A stretch of DNA of 64,000 nucleotides from assembly GCA_051252455.1 (NCBI GenBank), contig JBPOFM010000008.1, forward strand, positions 1 through 64,000. The letters run 5' to 3'. Under the pieces are notes generated by a model. It was not told where the DNA came from, did no database searches, and was given only the letters and a program-made list of their open reading frames with translations. The stretch's first letter is position 1; each line of letters starts with the position of its first letter. This document shows, piece after piece, positions 43,022-52,023 of the stretch. The position numbers were made by a program, and so were the translations under genes. This DNA comes from JBPOFM01 sp051252455 (GTDB taxonomy: Bacteria > Bacteroidota > Bacteroidia > Flavobacteriales > Flavobacteriaceae).

Positions 43022-43678
43022 ATGATTAAAGCCAAAAACATCCATAAATATTACAACGATTTACACGTGCTCAAAGGTGTGGATTTGCACATCGCCAAAG
43101 GCGAAATCGTTTCCATAGTTGGAGCTTCTGGAGCAGGAAAAACAACCTTGTTGCAGATTCTTGGCACCTTGGATAAAGCATCAACCGACAATAGTGAATT
43201 GATCATCAACGATGTGAATTTAACCTCTTTGAATGATAAAGGCTTGGCTAAATTCAGAAATGAACACATCGGATTCATTTTTCAATTCCATCAACTATTA
43301 CCAGAATTCACAGCGTTGGAAAACGTCTGCATTCCTGCCTTCATCAAAGGCACCTCTAAAGCTGACGCTGAAAAACGCGCCAAAGAATTATTGGATTTCT
43401 TGGGTCTAAAAGACCGCTACAATCATAAACCCAGCGAACTTTCGGGTGGCGAGCAACAGCGTGTTGCCGTGGCCAGAGCTTTGGTCAACAATCCCGAACT
43501 GATTTTTGCGGACGAGCCTTCCGGGAATCTTGACACACAAAGTGCAGAAAACCTTCATAACCTCTTCTTCAAATTACGAGATGAATTCGGTCAAACCTTC
43601 GTCATCGTTACGCATAACGAAGAATTAGCGAATATGGCTGATCGTAAGTTGGTGATGGTGGATGGGAAGATTGTGTGA
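43022..43678 (+). CDS. LolD-like ABC transporter ATPase
   Basis: A 218-residue ATP-binding subunit of the LolD/MacB class. Walker A GASGAGKTTLLQ, Q-loop FQFHQLLPEFTALENV, signature LSGGEQQRVAVARAL, Walker B LIFADEPSGNLD and the switch His in VIVTHNEEL are intact. In Bacteroidetes these usually pair with a permease encoded elsewhere for lipoprotein sorting or envelope export; no permease gene is adjacent. Length is right. Confidence 0.93.
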   Translation: MIKAKNIHKYYNDLHVLKGVDLHIAKGEIVSIVGASGAGKTTLLQILGTLDKASTDNSELIINDVNLTSLNDKGLAKFRNEHIGFIFQFHQLLPEFTALENVCIPAFIKGTSKADAEKRAKELLDFLGLKDRYNHKPSELSGGEQQRVAVARALVNNPELIFADEPSGNLDTQSAENLHNLFFKLRDEFGQTFVIVTHNEELANMADRKLVMVDGKIV

Positions 43679-43704
43679 TTTTTTTAAGTTAAAGAACAGT
43701 AAAT

Positions 43705-44484
43705 CTATTGACTGTAGTTATAACTCAATGTATATGGCTCCTGATTCGGAAAGGCATCATGTCTAAAGGCTAAAAAATCATCAGAATCATATTCATAAGA
43801 TTGTGTATATTCATATTCGAGTTCATCTGTGTCTTGGCTGTACGTTGAAACTTTTAAGACATTGTTTGTTACGCCTGAATAAGAAGAAGTAGCTATTTCA
43901 ATTTGCCTAATTAAATTATAATTATTTACATTATAGAAAGGATTGTGTTTGTCATCATATTCATAGATGTGATAATAATTGTATATACTATTGTATAATT
44001 TGTAAATTTCACCGTTTTGATATTCTGTAAAAACAGAAGAACTATATTGAAATACTCCATCAGTAAAACTAAAGCTCTTAACTTCGGTCAATTGGTCGTT
44101 TTCATATACATATACATATTTGCCATTAATTTCTTCCGTTGATGAGTCCAAACTTAAAACTTCAGAAATACGGTCACCCTCATATAAAATTTCCTTAACA
44201 TCATAAATGGTATCTCCATTATGGTTGTAAGTTCTAACAGGTTTACTATTTTCATATTCATAAAAAATACGATTTATCCATCCACCTAGTTGATGAACCA
44301 CAATTGACAGCAAATGATTGTCCGAGTCATAAGTATACTCAACCAAAGCATCTTGTCCATCATAAGTTGAGGTAATACTTGTAAGCAACTTATCTGAAAC
44401 ATTCGGGCTTTGAACATCAGTAGAGTTGTCAGAAGAACATGATGCGAATACAACAATTGAAAGGAGAAACATTAATTTTTTCAT
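43705..44484 (-). CDS. Lipoprotein with YD-like repeats
   Basis: A 259-residue lipoprotein with lipobox FASC (Cys16), followed by an SSDNSTD linker. The mature domain is rich in Tyr, Asp and Ser with repeated YDSDNHLLS, YEYENSKPVR and YEYDDKHNPF patterns, resembling short RHS/YD-repeat or DUF4595-type beta-sheet proteins of Bacteroidetes. The function is unknown; it is probably exposed at the outer membrane. Confidence 0.8.
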   Translation of the reverse strand: MKKLMFLLSIVVFASCSSDNSTDVQSPNVSDKLLTSITSTYDGQDALVEYTYDSDNHLLSIVVHQLGGWINRIFYEYENSKPVRTYNHNGDTIYDVKEILYEGDRISEVLSLDSSTEEINGKYVYVYENDQLTEVKSFSFTDGVFQYSSSVFTEYQNGEIYKLYNSIYNYYHIYEYDDKHNPFYNVNNYNLIRQIEIATSSYSGVTNNVLKVSTYSQDTDELEYEYTQSYEYDSDDFLAFRHDAFPNQEPYTLSYNYSQ

Positions 44485-44609
44485 TTTGGATGGTTTTTTT
44501 TGATAACGTTGCGAATGTAAAAGTTATTGTATATAATTATTTAAATTCTATCAACGTAAAAACCTTTCCCAAAAGAAACGGTTATAATTCAAACCACACC
44601 AGTTCTAAA

Positions 44610-44792
44610 TCAATCCTTTTTATCAGCAATCGGCAACCCATCCACGACAGCATCAATCATCCGACTGATCCACCCTCCTAGATCATGTCCACTTTTATAA
44701 ATCGGAACATTTCCAAGTGTATTATCAAAAGTCCCAATGGACTCACTCATAATGTTCAATGTGTTATCTACTATGTTATTGTCCTGTTCCAT
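44610..44792 (-). CDS. Small acidic hypothetical protein
   Basis: A 60-residue acidic protein with DLGGWISRMIDAVVDGLP near the C-terminus, which may form an amphipathic helix. Its start overlaps the end of the upstream small membrane gene by 17 bp. No family is known. It could be real because the pair has an operon-like layout, but short length limits confidence. Confidence 0.45.
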   Translation of the reverse strand: MEQDNNIVDNTLNIMSESIGTFDNTLGNVPIYKSGHDLGGWISRMIDAVVDGLPIADKKD

Positions 44793-44925
44793 CTTGTGTA
44801 TTTTTACGTGCGTCCTGTATATCTCTTAAATTTTCTATGGCATCCTTCCCTATTTTGGTACCAACGCCTATGACAAAGAGTGCTACTCCTGCCTTTAAAC
44901 TGAATTTTATTATATCCTTTACCAT
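44776..44925 (-). CDS. Small single-TM hypothetical protein
   Basis: A 49-residue protein from the ATG giving MVKDIIKFSLKAG, with one hydrophobic helix (about 7-24) and a charged tail (NLRDIQDARKNTQDGTGQ). An upstream ATG at 45036 would give 86 residues with an extra unlikely leader. It overlaps the next gene by 17 bp. The function is unknown; a tiny membrane component or toxin-like protein are both possible. Confidence 0.45.
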   Translation of the reverse strand: MVKDIIKFSLKAGVALFVIGVGTKIGKDAIENLRDIQDARKNTQDGTGQ

Positions 44926-45329
44926 GCTTTTATATGCTAGAATTGTTTCTCGAAGATAAGTAATTTTAAGGTTCCGTTTTAGCCCGTTTATCAATAGAGT
45001 GACAAATTTTACGGATTGAAGTAATAAAAATTTCAATAGTCACCGGTCACATCGTTGCGTCCTTCAGTCGCTTATGGATTTAAACCTAACTACAACAAAT
45101 CAATTACACTTTTCAACAATCCATCGATTCCCAAACCACTAACCATTAACAACAAACAACCAAGACTCAATCTGTTAATTTTTAAAGCATTTCATCGATT
45201 TTTTCCCAATTGGCTTACAATCCCACAATGTTCAAATTTCTCAACGTCTATCTGCAATTCAACGTGTTTTTAATACACTTTAACGATACAGAAAGTAGTG
45301 TCAATGTCAATCTTCTGTGTTCTAACCTA
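44926..45329. other. Spacer before cassette copy 3
   Basis: AT-rich DNA, C/A-biased on the plus strand, with no convincing ORF, repeat or structural RNA that I can see. The copy 3 promoter begins at 45330. Confidence 0.5.
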
Positions 45330-45588
45330 TTGCACATCTAAAAAACTCATTCTATATTTGCTCAAGAGTCAAGTAACTAATAGCTGCTAATCTAGAGTAG
45401 CCACTAAAAGCCAGAAGACTTCAAGCGCTTTTATTAAACACATCATTTTAACGAGGAACATCTCGGAGGTACATATTTTTTATAGGTACGTCCAGAACAA
45501 TACCCCTACGCACTGTCGCTTTTAAGTGGCCATGGTTGAGCAGTGCACAAACACGTAGGCGAACCCAAATCAATAGTGGCCTGACAAA
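45330..45588 (+). promoter_or_regulatory. Promoter and conserved 5' leader, copy 3
   Basis: TTG (45330-45332), 20 bp, TATATTTG (45353-45360) fits the Bacteroidetes promoter. The leader of about 220 nt begins near GTCAAGT and keeps CCAGAAGACTTCAA, an AAGCGCTT dyad, TTTAACGAG-N6-CTCGG and a hairpin (GGA, mismatch, GTAC ... GTAC, mismatch, TCC) in the same order as copies 1 and 2, though sequence differs. A further long stem pairs CCTACG (45505-45510) with CGTAGG (45554-45559) around CACTG/CAGTG. Confidence 0.75.
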
Positions 45589-46563
45589 ATGATAAACAAT
45601 AACAAATCTTTAAACGGCGATAATACGCCTAGTATCAACGGCCATGCGCCTGAACTCAATGGACACCTGGTTAACTTCGACCCTGCCCAGATTACCCTTC
45701 CGTGGGTGGACAAGTTACTGGCAGAAAAGGCAACTGCCAAGAAGGAAAGTCTAGAAGCAGATACCTCCATTGTTGTTACAAAGCACGTTTCTAAAGACCA
45801 AGCGGGCTCTGCGGACCTCAAAGCGGTAAAAAAGAAACGGGCGCGAAATCGCGAAAGTGGGCATTCTAGTAATGTGAGAAATTTTGCAGTCTTAAAGCAA
45901 GCCGTCATCGGTTTTGGCCCAGACTATGTCTCTCCAAATCCCCTGTATGCCCTTGCTAATTTGGAACTGATTTACACAGAAGCAAATCAATCCATCGAAA
46001 AAGTGACCAATAAAAAGTCACTCTATGGAATTGACATAGATGCTCAGACTATGGCTTACAAGCAACTCAAAAAAGACTCCACCCGTACAAAAAATATGTT
46101 TACTATTTGTGACGTCCCAGTGGAAGCAATCAAGCGTATGGAGAGTATCAACAACCTCATCCAAGGGGAACGAATCATTAAGTTGAAGAAGAATGACACA
46201 AAAGACCGTGTCAGTACCAGTCATCAATCCAAGGCCAATCAAATCTCGCATGTCAATGAACTGCTCGAACTGTTGGATGCGTATCCACAGTACAGTGCAC
46301 CTGCCGATATTTCAGTGGCAGCCTGGACATCAAAAAGAGACGCCATGGCAAGCACCTTAGATGCCGTAACAGTGACTAACAACGGCCTCAAGATGGCACG
46401 TCTAGATCGCAATAAGACGATCTACGCACCAACTACAGGGATGATTGAGGTAGCTTACGGAGTCAAAAAGGTCGTATTGGCAATCTTCGGTTCCCGCAGC
46501 CCACAGTACCGCATGGTCAGTGGCATCGAGTTCTCAAGGATAAACGACTATAAAAATCTATAG
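45589..46563 (+). CDS. Unrecognised cassette protein, copy 3 of 3
   Basis: A 324-residue paralogue of the genes ending at 1767 and 27836. N-terminus Asn/Gly rich (SLNGDNTPSINGHAPELNG), then a basic block GSADLKAVKKKRARNRES matching GSAKL...KKK of the others. The middle (FTICDVPVEAIKRMESINNL, then HVNELLELLDAYPQY) aligns with HVSDFLVLLANCPEY of copy 2. The C-terminus TGMIEVAYGVKKVVLAIFG, then SRSPQYRMVSGIEFSRI, shows the family motif. No signal peptide, membrane helix or known catalytic site. It is the only copy on the plus strand. Confidence 0.78.
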   Translation: MINNNKSLNGDNTPSINGHAPELNGHLVNFDPAQITLPWVDKLLAEKATAKKESLEADTSIVVTKHVSKDQAGSADLKAVKKKRARNRESGHSSNVRNFAVLKQAVIGFGPDYVSPNPLYALANLELIYTEANQSIEKVTNKKSLYGIDIDAQTMAYKQLKKDSTRTKNMFTICDVPVEAIKRMESINNLIQGERIIKLKKNDTKDRVSTSHQSKANQISHVNELLELLDAYPQYSAPADISVAAWTSKRDAMASTLDAVTVTNNGLKMARLDRNKTIYAPTTGMIEVAYGVKKVVLAIFGSRSPQYRMVSGIEFSRINDYKNL

Positions 46564-46607
46564 TCTCCAAGTTTAAACCATCATTTATGTTGGTCTTCAA
46601 ATGGTAT

Positions 46608-46642
46608 AAAAACCACGGATGCTTCAAGTGTTCGTGGTTTTT
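46608..46642 (+). terminator. Terminator of cassette copy 3
   Basis: AAAAACCACG (46608-46617) pairs with CGTGGTTTTT (46633-46642), followed by T's. Confidence 0.85.
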
Positions 46643-46654
46643 TCATGGTTAAAA

Positions 46655-46687
46655 CCGTCATTGCGAGGAGGCACGACGAAGCAATCT
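46655..46687. repeat. Intact CGTCATTGCGAGGAG repeat
   Basis: An uninterrupted element with outer arms able to pair (CATTGC/GCAATC region) begins 12 nt after the copy 3 terminator. Two split copies lie at 27680-27768 (just beyond copy 2) and 29632-29697. Similar CATTGCGAGGAG...GAAGCAATC repeats are known as dispersed elements in many bacteria. Confidence 0.75.
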
Positions 46688-46933
46688 GTCTATTGAAACA
46701 ATACTATCAGCATTGGGATGCCTTATTGGTTTTTTAGTTTATGGGTAGTATCGTTTATGAATTTGGTCCCTATGTGTATCGGTTTTGTGCATGAATGGTG
46801 GCGTGTTTAAGCACTTAATTTAGCAAATAAAAACCGAATATTTCCGCCGTTGTTGATGTTTTCCACCAATAATTCAACGCTTCAACGATTCACCACAAGT
46901 AAAAAACCACACCCCTGTAAAAGAGCTACGGTT

Positions 46934-47071
46934 TTATTTTTTTCGACGACGGGATGTTTCAAATGTAGAAATAGGACCTGAAAGTTCAGGCGGAACAATC
47001 ACGATAGGAGCATCCGCTATCACTTTTTCAATAATGTGAGACGACAGGCCAGTAGAGAGTATTAAATATAG
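46934..47071 (-). pseudogene. Possible 3' remnant of a lost gene
   Basis: A 45-codon open frame with no usable start until well inside, with protein-like text (GLSSHIIEKVIADAP, IVIVPPELSGP) and an Arg/Lys-rich end (SRRRKK). A weak AAAACC/GGTTTT hairpin follows at about 46908-46936. It may be the end of a gene removed by rearrangement in this repeat-rich stretch. No family recognised. Confidence 0.35.
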
Positions 47072-47166
47072 TTAATTTCTACAAACTTCTTACCATCAAC
47101 TTCGCACCACTAACCACCGAATGTCATAAACATAAAAGATAGTATAAACCTCTCCATAACCCATCA

Positions 47167-47205
47167 AAAAAAGAACACCACTATATCATAAGTGATGTTC
47201 CTTTT
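47167..47205 (-). terminator. Terminator after the split FISUMP gene
   Basis: GAACACCACT (47173-47182) pairs with AGTGATGTTC (47191-47200) with one mismatch; A-rich on the plus strand gives a U-run on the minus transcript. Confidence 0.75.
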
Positions 47206-47227
47206 ATAAATTATTTGAAGTCTCTAT

Positions 47228-48721
47228 TTAGTCTTGCAGACAGCGTACCGAAAAACCAAAAGTCGTATTGGCCGCATTTCGATTTACGAAATCTTGAAGG
47301 GAGTACATTGCTCGGTACCATGCACTGCTACTATTGCTAGAAGTTGCAGTCCACCAGAAGCCTCTTTCGCCAGGGTTAAAAAAATTGCCTCCAGTACGAT
47401 TTCCACCTGGCAAAGCACTAAATCCAAACTCATTGGTCGCTCCAGCATTTGGCGGATTCCATCCGGTGATACTTCTTAATTTAGTACCTGCCACAGAGTT
47501 TCCTCCAGCAAATTCACCCAAAATCTCCCATTCCGCATCGGTGGCCACATGCCAACCTTCAGGTGCCAACCCTCGTGGGTCGTTCACTGCATACCAATTA
47601 TACAATTTACCATAAATAGGGCCATTGTCAGAATCGTTCATATTGTAACACCAAGCCCCCGTGGTTAAACTTTGCCAAGCCGTTGGGTCTTGCACCTGTG
47701 GAATCTCGTCACCATTGCGATAATGTGAAACGTTCAAATTACTTGCCAACCATACCTGCGTACCAATAGTCACAGGTTCATAAAGATTGCCATCAATATC
47801 CTCAACAAACAAAGCACTGCAATCAGTATCACTCACAAAAGTACCCTGCGCACCAGGCGAAGTGCCAAAAGTGGGTGCTGCCCAAGAACCAGAAATAGAA
47901 GAACAATCTTCAGATGTTCCATAGGTATGTGTCCCGTTCCAAGTCACTTCGTGACCAAGAATACTAAAGTTGCCATGAACATCACAATCAGTTGTGGCAG
48001 TACCTTCAACACAATTTTCCTACGTACTGGAAGTGCCAGTATACACTTGTCCACCATAAGACACTTGCGTCATGTAGTCCTGCGAGTCCCCTTCGCCTAT
48101 AGACATTACGTTCCAAGTCCGCCCAGAGGTTGGAAACCCACCCGAACCAGAAGTCCGCACATAAGTCCCCGTAATAGGTGTCAAAGGCGCTCTGGCCAAA
48201 TGCTTCGCAATCAAGATATCCGAAGCCCTATTGTCAAAACTGACATTGCCGATAACTGGCAGCGACCCATCTTCATTCACCGAAAACTCTAACGTTGCAT
48301 TCGTAGCGCTCAACCCTTCCGATGAAAAACGGAGTTGGTTCACTTTATTGTCAACGGTCAATTTTACCCTCGCACTTTTAAGCTCAATAATATCTCCAGA
48401 ACTCAAAGTGATCGTTGCCACTCCTTCCTTGGTAGGTGTGAGTGTCACTTCTACACGTCCACGGACCAAACCGTCTAAAGTAGTAAAAAGCCCTTTGTAA
48501 AGTCCTAAATAAGAAGTGTCGAATTGCGATTCTGCAATCCGTGTTTCTGGTTGGTTTGGCATTTGCTCCACAACTGTGTCCTTCGAACAGGAAAATATTA
48601 CACAGAAAACCAGCAATAGCCGTAATGGTTTGTTATCATCATAATAGGTTAGTTTTAAAAAATTAATTATCGATTTAAGATTTTCAATATAGGAAAAGAA
48701 TTTCAAAAACACAAAACCCAT
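47228..48721 (-). pseudogene. FISUMP-type lipoprotein gene interrupted by an in-frame TAG
   Basis: Two open frames (48721 to 48020 and 47947 to 47228) lie in the same frame, 24 codons apart, with one TAG at 48020-48022; the bridging codons read ENCVEGTATTDCDVHG and continue into EVTWNGTHTYG without another stop. The upstream half has a lipoprotein signal (LLVFCVIFSC) and a beta-rich domain; the downstream half is a FISUMP domain (DIDGNLYEPVTIGTQVWLASNLN, GKLYNWYAVNDPRGLAPEGWHVATDAEW, GFSVRC). The signal is preceded by about 35 odd residues, and an ATGATG just before it (48637-48642) is one base out of frame, so a second lesion is possible. It is either a recent pseudogene or a read-through gene. 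Confidence 0.8.
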
Positions 48722-48741
48722 GAAAAAATTTAGCTACAAGT

Positions 48742-48850
48742 AAGCCTTCAAAACCCTAAAATCTTCCCTCATCTAAAACACCCTTATCCAACGGAAACAT
48801 ACAACTAACTTGGAATGCCGCCAAAAGCGGCAAACGACGATTGGCAGAAA
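48742..48850. repeat. Spacer repeat unit, copy A (short)
   Basis: About 109 bp beginning AAGCCTTCAAAACCCTAAAA and containing TGCCGCCAAAAGCGGCA, a GCCGC/GCGGC hairpin. It matches the first parts of copies B (48911) and C (49324), then diverges after TTGGCAGAAA. Confidence 0.9.
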
Positions 48851-48910
48851 CCTTTAGGTTCAGCGCAGCTAAATCGAAGATTCGACGAAGTCAAATAGAT
48901 AGCTGTAATA

Positions 48911-49190
48911 AAGCCTTCAAAACCCTAAAATCTTCCCTCATCTAAAAACACCCAAACCAACGGAAACACACAACCTACTTGCAATGCCGCCAAAAGCGGC
49001 AAACGACGATTGGCAGAAATAGTGAGCTGTAAGAAACCCGTTCAAATCTAAAAACTTGCCAACACAACACTCATAAGATTTACCGAAATTATAAAAACCA
49101 CTAAAGCGAACGGTGCTTTAGCAATTTCCTCCAATCGTCTTGATTTTTTTGGTTCGTTTTTTGATCAAGCAAAAAATGAACATCAAGTAA
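48911..49190. repeat. Spacer repeat unit, copy B (long)
   Basis: About 280 bp, near-identical to copy C. It holds the GCCGC/GCGGC hairpin and a CTAAAGC/GCTTTAG hairpin, and ends with ATCAAGCAAAAAATGAACAT. Read in one plus frame it is open except for a single TAA, giving protein-like text such as SSNRLDFFGSFFDQAKNEH, but with no start or known family. Confidence 0.9.
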
Positions 49191-49323
49191 AAGAATGTTT
49201 ATCACCATTACAATTATAATATGACCCGAAATCAATCATATTTCTAAAACTCTTGATGGACATTATCGTCATCATCACACTCCAACAACCATCCAATTCC
49301 ACAAATTTCAATCAGATACAATT

Positions 49324-49600
49324 AAGCCTTCAAAACCCTAAAATCTTCTTTAATCTAAAAACACCCTTATCCAACGGAAACATACAACTTACTTGCAATG
49401 CCGCCAAAAGCGGCAAACGGCGATTGGCAGAAATAGTGAGCTGTAAGAAGCCCGTTAAAATCTAAAAACTTGCCAACACAACACTCATAAGATTTACCGA
49501 AATTATAAAAACCACTAAAGCGAACGGTGCTTTAGCAATTTCCTCCAATCGTCTTGATTTTTTTGGTTCGTTTTTTGATCAAGCAAAAAATGAACATTAA
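49324..49600. repeat. Spacer repeat unit, copy C (long)
   Basis: About 277 bp, 413 bp downstream of copy B and nearly identical along its length, including both hairpins. It is followed directly by the second 21-bp tandem array. Together A-C make up most of the 1.2-kb gene-free stretch 48722-49930; the rest shows no gene that I can support. Confidence 0.9.
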
Positions 49601-49622
49601 GAAAAAGAAAAGTTTCCCGACA

Positions 49623-49820
49623 CTCCAAACTCCCATCATGAAACATCAAACTCACATCATGAAACATCAAACTCACATCATGGAACTTCAAACACATATC
49701 CTGCCCAACCAAACACCTATCCAGTCCAACCAAACACCCATCATGTCCAACCAAACACCTATCCTGTCCAAGCAAACACCCATCCTGTCCAAGCAAACAC
49801 CCATCATGTTCAACCAACAA
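49623..49820. repeat. Degenerate 21-bp tandem array, about 9 units
   Basis: Units such as AACACCCATCATGTCCAACCA recur at exact 21-bp period; the first three are CATCATGAAACATCAAACTCA-like. Open frames through it on both strands are period artefacts. The period equals that of the array at 24434-24702. Confidence 0.9.
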
Positions 49821-49930
49821 GCATCACCTCCACCTAAACCCCTGAACTCTTAACCCCCCTAAACTCCTAAACAACTCCACAACCACTAACACACCATTAA
49901 ACCAACATTTCCTCGTAACTTGCACTCCCT

Positions 49931-50704
49931 ATGAAAAGCCTAACAAAAAAAGACCTCAAAGATTTCCTCGACCAAAAAGTGGAGCAATACAATCACCCAC
50001 GCTTTATCGAGAGTGATCCCATCCAAATACCGCACACATTTTCAAGAAAAGAAGATATTGAGATCGCTGCCTTTCTCTCCGCCACCATTGCCTGGGGCAA
50101 CAGAAAGAGCATCATCAACAACGCAAAGCGTATGATGCAATTGCTGGACAATGCGCCACATCAGTTTGTCACCCAACATCAGGAAACGGATTTAGAAGCC
50201 CTGCTCCCATTCGTTCACCGCACCTTCAATGGCGAAGACTTTGTACAGTTCATCGTGAGCCTGCAACACATCTATCAACACCACAACGGTCTCGAAGGGG
50301 TCTTTTCAAAACATACCGAAACAAATAGCACTCAAAAGGCAATACACCAATTCAAAAACACCTTCTTCGAGATAGAGCATCTGCCACGTACCCAAAAACA
50401 CGTCAGCGACCCACTCAAAAACTCCGCCGCTAAACGCATCAACATGTTCCTCCGTTGGATGGTACGAAATGACAACAACGGCGTGGACTTCGGCATTTGG
50501 CAAAGCCTCTCGCCTGCCCAACTCTCCTGCCCACTAGATGTCCATTCTGGAAACGTCGCCCGAAAATTAGGCTTACTCAAACGAAAACAAAACGACGGCA
50601 AAGCCTTGGCAGAGTTAGACAGCGCCCTACGCAAATTGGACAAAACTGACCCCGTAAAATATGATTTCGCCCTCTTCGGCCTGGGCGTTTTTGAGTCCTT
50701 TTAA
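49931..50704 (+). CDS. TIGR02757 (DUF2400) family protein
   Basis: A 257-residue soluble protein. Blocks YNHPRFIESDPIQIPHTFSRKEDIEIAAFLSATIAWGNRKSII, FLRWMVRNDNNGVDFGIW and CPLDVHSGNVARKLGLLKRKQ match TIGR02757/DUF2400, which shows a helical fold similar to HhH-GPD DNA glycosylases (the D in PLDVHSGNVAR is the candidate acidic residue). A DNA-repair role is inferred, not shown. C/A-rich upstream DNA and the repeat array separate it from the accessory region. Confidence 0.92.
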   Translation: MKSLTKKDLKDFLDQKVEQYNHPRFIESDPIQIPHTFSRKEDIEIAAFLSATIAWGNRKSIINNAKRMMQLLDNAPHQFVTQHQETDLEALLPFVHRTFNGEDFVQFIVSLQHIYQHHNGLEGVFSKHTETNSTQKAIHQFKNTFFEIEHLPRTQKHVSDPLKNSAAKRINMFLRWMVRNDNNGVDFGIWQSLSPAQLSCPLDVHSGNVARKLGLLKRKQNDGKALAELDSALRKLDKTDPVKYDFALFGLGVFESF

Positions 50705-50790
50705 CGGTATTTTCTGGATTTTAACGATACTTTGGGAAAACCTTTGTTATTTTTACTACGTAAATATCCCGACAAAAAAACCTAAAATAT

Positions 50791-51978
50791 ATGCAAACCC
50801 CTCAATTGCCCTCCAATGAGCGCGAACGCTTGGAGGCCATTTCTGAATATAAATTACTCGATACATTATCAGAGAGCGAGTATGACAATATAACCAAACT
50901 CATATCCACGATTTGTGACGTTCCCATTTCACTCATCACCATATTGGATAGGGATAGAAATTTCTTTAAATCGCACCACGGCTTTCCTGTCAATGAATCA
51001 CCTCGTGACATTTCCTTCTGTGGTCATGCCATACTAGATAAGTCAGAAATATTTATCGTTAAGGATGCTAGAGTTGATGAACGCTTTAAAAACAACCCCT
51101 TGGTATCAGAACAGAAAGCGATCTTCTACGCCGGTGTGCCTCTTATCAATCTTGACGGCTATGCGCTCGGAACCCTCTGCGTTTTCGACCATGAACCGAG
51201 AGAACTGACAGAACATCAAATCGAATCGCTCATCATACTCGCCAAACAAGTAGTGAATTTGTTTGAATTGAGGCGACAGAATTATAAGTTGCAAGCCGCC
51301 AAAAAGGAATTGATAAAGCGAAACATTCAGCTGAAAACCTTTGCAAGTCACGTATCACATGATTTAAAGTCGCCTTTGAGCAACATCATGTCTTTAACAG
51401 AATTTATTAAGGAAGAAAAATCCAATAAACTAACTTCTGAATCCCTAGAACATTTGGGCTACATTGAAGAATCTGCCACTATACTAAAAGATTATATTGA
51501 TGGCATTCTTATATATTACCAAGCAGATGAACTTGTCAAAGCTAAAAAAGAAGATGTAAGTCTCCCACTTCTTGTGGATGAATTGAAACATGTTTTAGTG
51601 TCAAGACATAATGAATTGAACTACGATGGGATTGATACGGTTAAAAACATCAATCGACCTGCCCTGACACAGATTTTAATCAATCTGATTGATAATGCAC
51701 AGAAGTACAACGACACCCTCAAAAGCACTATTCTCATCGCATACAGGGAAGAACCCAAATTTCATAAATTCATCGTTACCGATAATGGAATTGGAATTGC
51801 AAAAGACAAGCAGGAATTGATCTTTGAGCTTTTTAACACCATATCCAGGAATGGAAAACCCAGTACGGGCATCGGCTTAAGCACGGTCAAGAATTTAGTG
51901 AATAAGTTGGGAGGCACCATTAGCGTCACTTCTGAATTGAAAAAAGGAAGTACGTTTACCTTTACTATCAAAAAATAA
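50791..51978 (+). CDS. GAF-domain sensor histidine kinase
   Basis: A 395-residue cytoplasmic kinase. An N-terminal GAF domain (about 20-160; CDVPISLITILDRDRNFFKS, PRDISFCGHAILD, FYAGVPLINLDGYALGTLCVFD) is followed by a coiled-coil linker, HisKA with HVSHDLKSPLSNIM, and HATPase with ILINLIDNAQKYND, VTDNGIGIAKD and STGIGLSTVKNLV. There is no membrane segment, so it senses an internal signal. No response regulator is adjacent. A hairpin terminator follows. Confidence 0.94.
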   Translation: MQTPQLPSNERERLEAISEYKLLDTLSESEYDNITKLISTICDVPISLITILDRDRNFFKSHHGFPVNESPRDISFCGHAILDKSEIFIVKDARVDERFKNNPLVSEQKAIFYAGVPLINLDGYALGTLCVFDHEPRELTEHQIESLIILAKQVVNLFELRRQNYKLQAAKKELIKRNIQLKTFASHVSHDLKSPLSNIMSLTEFIKEEKSNKLTSESLEHLGYIEESATILKDYIDGILIYYQADELVKAKKEDVSLPLLVDELKHVLVSRHNELNYDGIDTVKNINRPALTQILINLIDNAQKYNDTLKSTILIAYREEPKFHKFIVTDNGIGIAKDKQELIFELFNTISRNGKPSTGIGLSTVKNLVNKLGGTISVTSELKKGSTFTFTIKK

Positions 51979-52005
51979 AAAGCCTGATGAACACATCAGG
52001 CTTTT
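51977..52005. terminator. Bidirectional terminator
   Basis: AAAAAGCCTGATG (51977-51989) pairs with CATCAGGCTTTT (51994-52005), between the convergent kinase and M61 peptidase genes. Confidence 0.92.
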
Positions 52006-52023
52006 AAAATCAAATTATATATT

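Noticed and set aside
46655..46687. Insertion sequence end
   Set aside because: Short palindromic repeat without transposase or clear target duplication; treated as a dispersed repeat.
48911..49190. Real small protein gene inside the spacer repeat
   Set aside because: One plus frame is protein-like but has no start codon in context and contains a TAA; copies are too similar to show codon selection.
49515..49853. Repeat-bearing ORFs on both strands
   Set aside because: Open frames result from the 21-bp period being a multiple of three; no start context or family.
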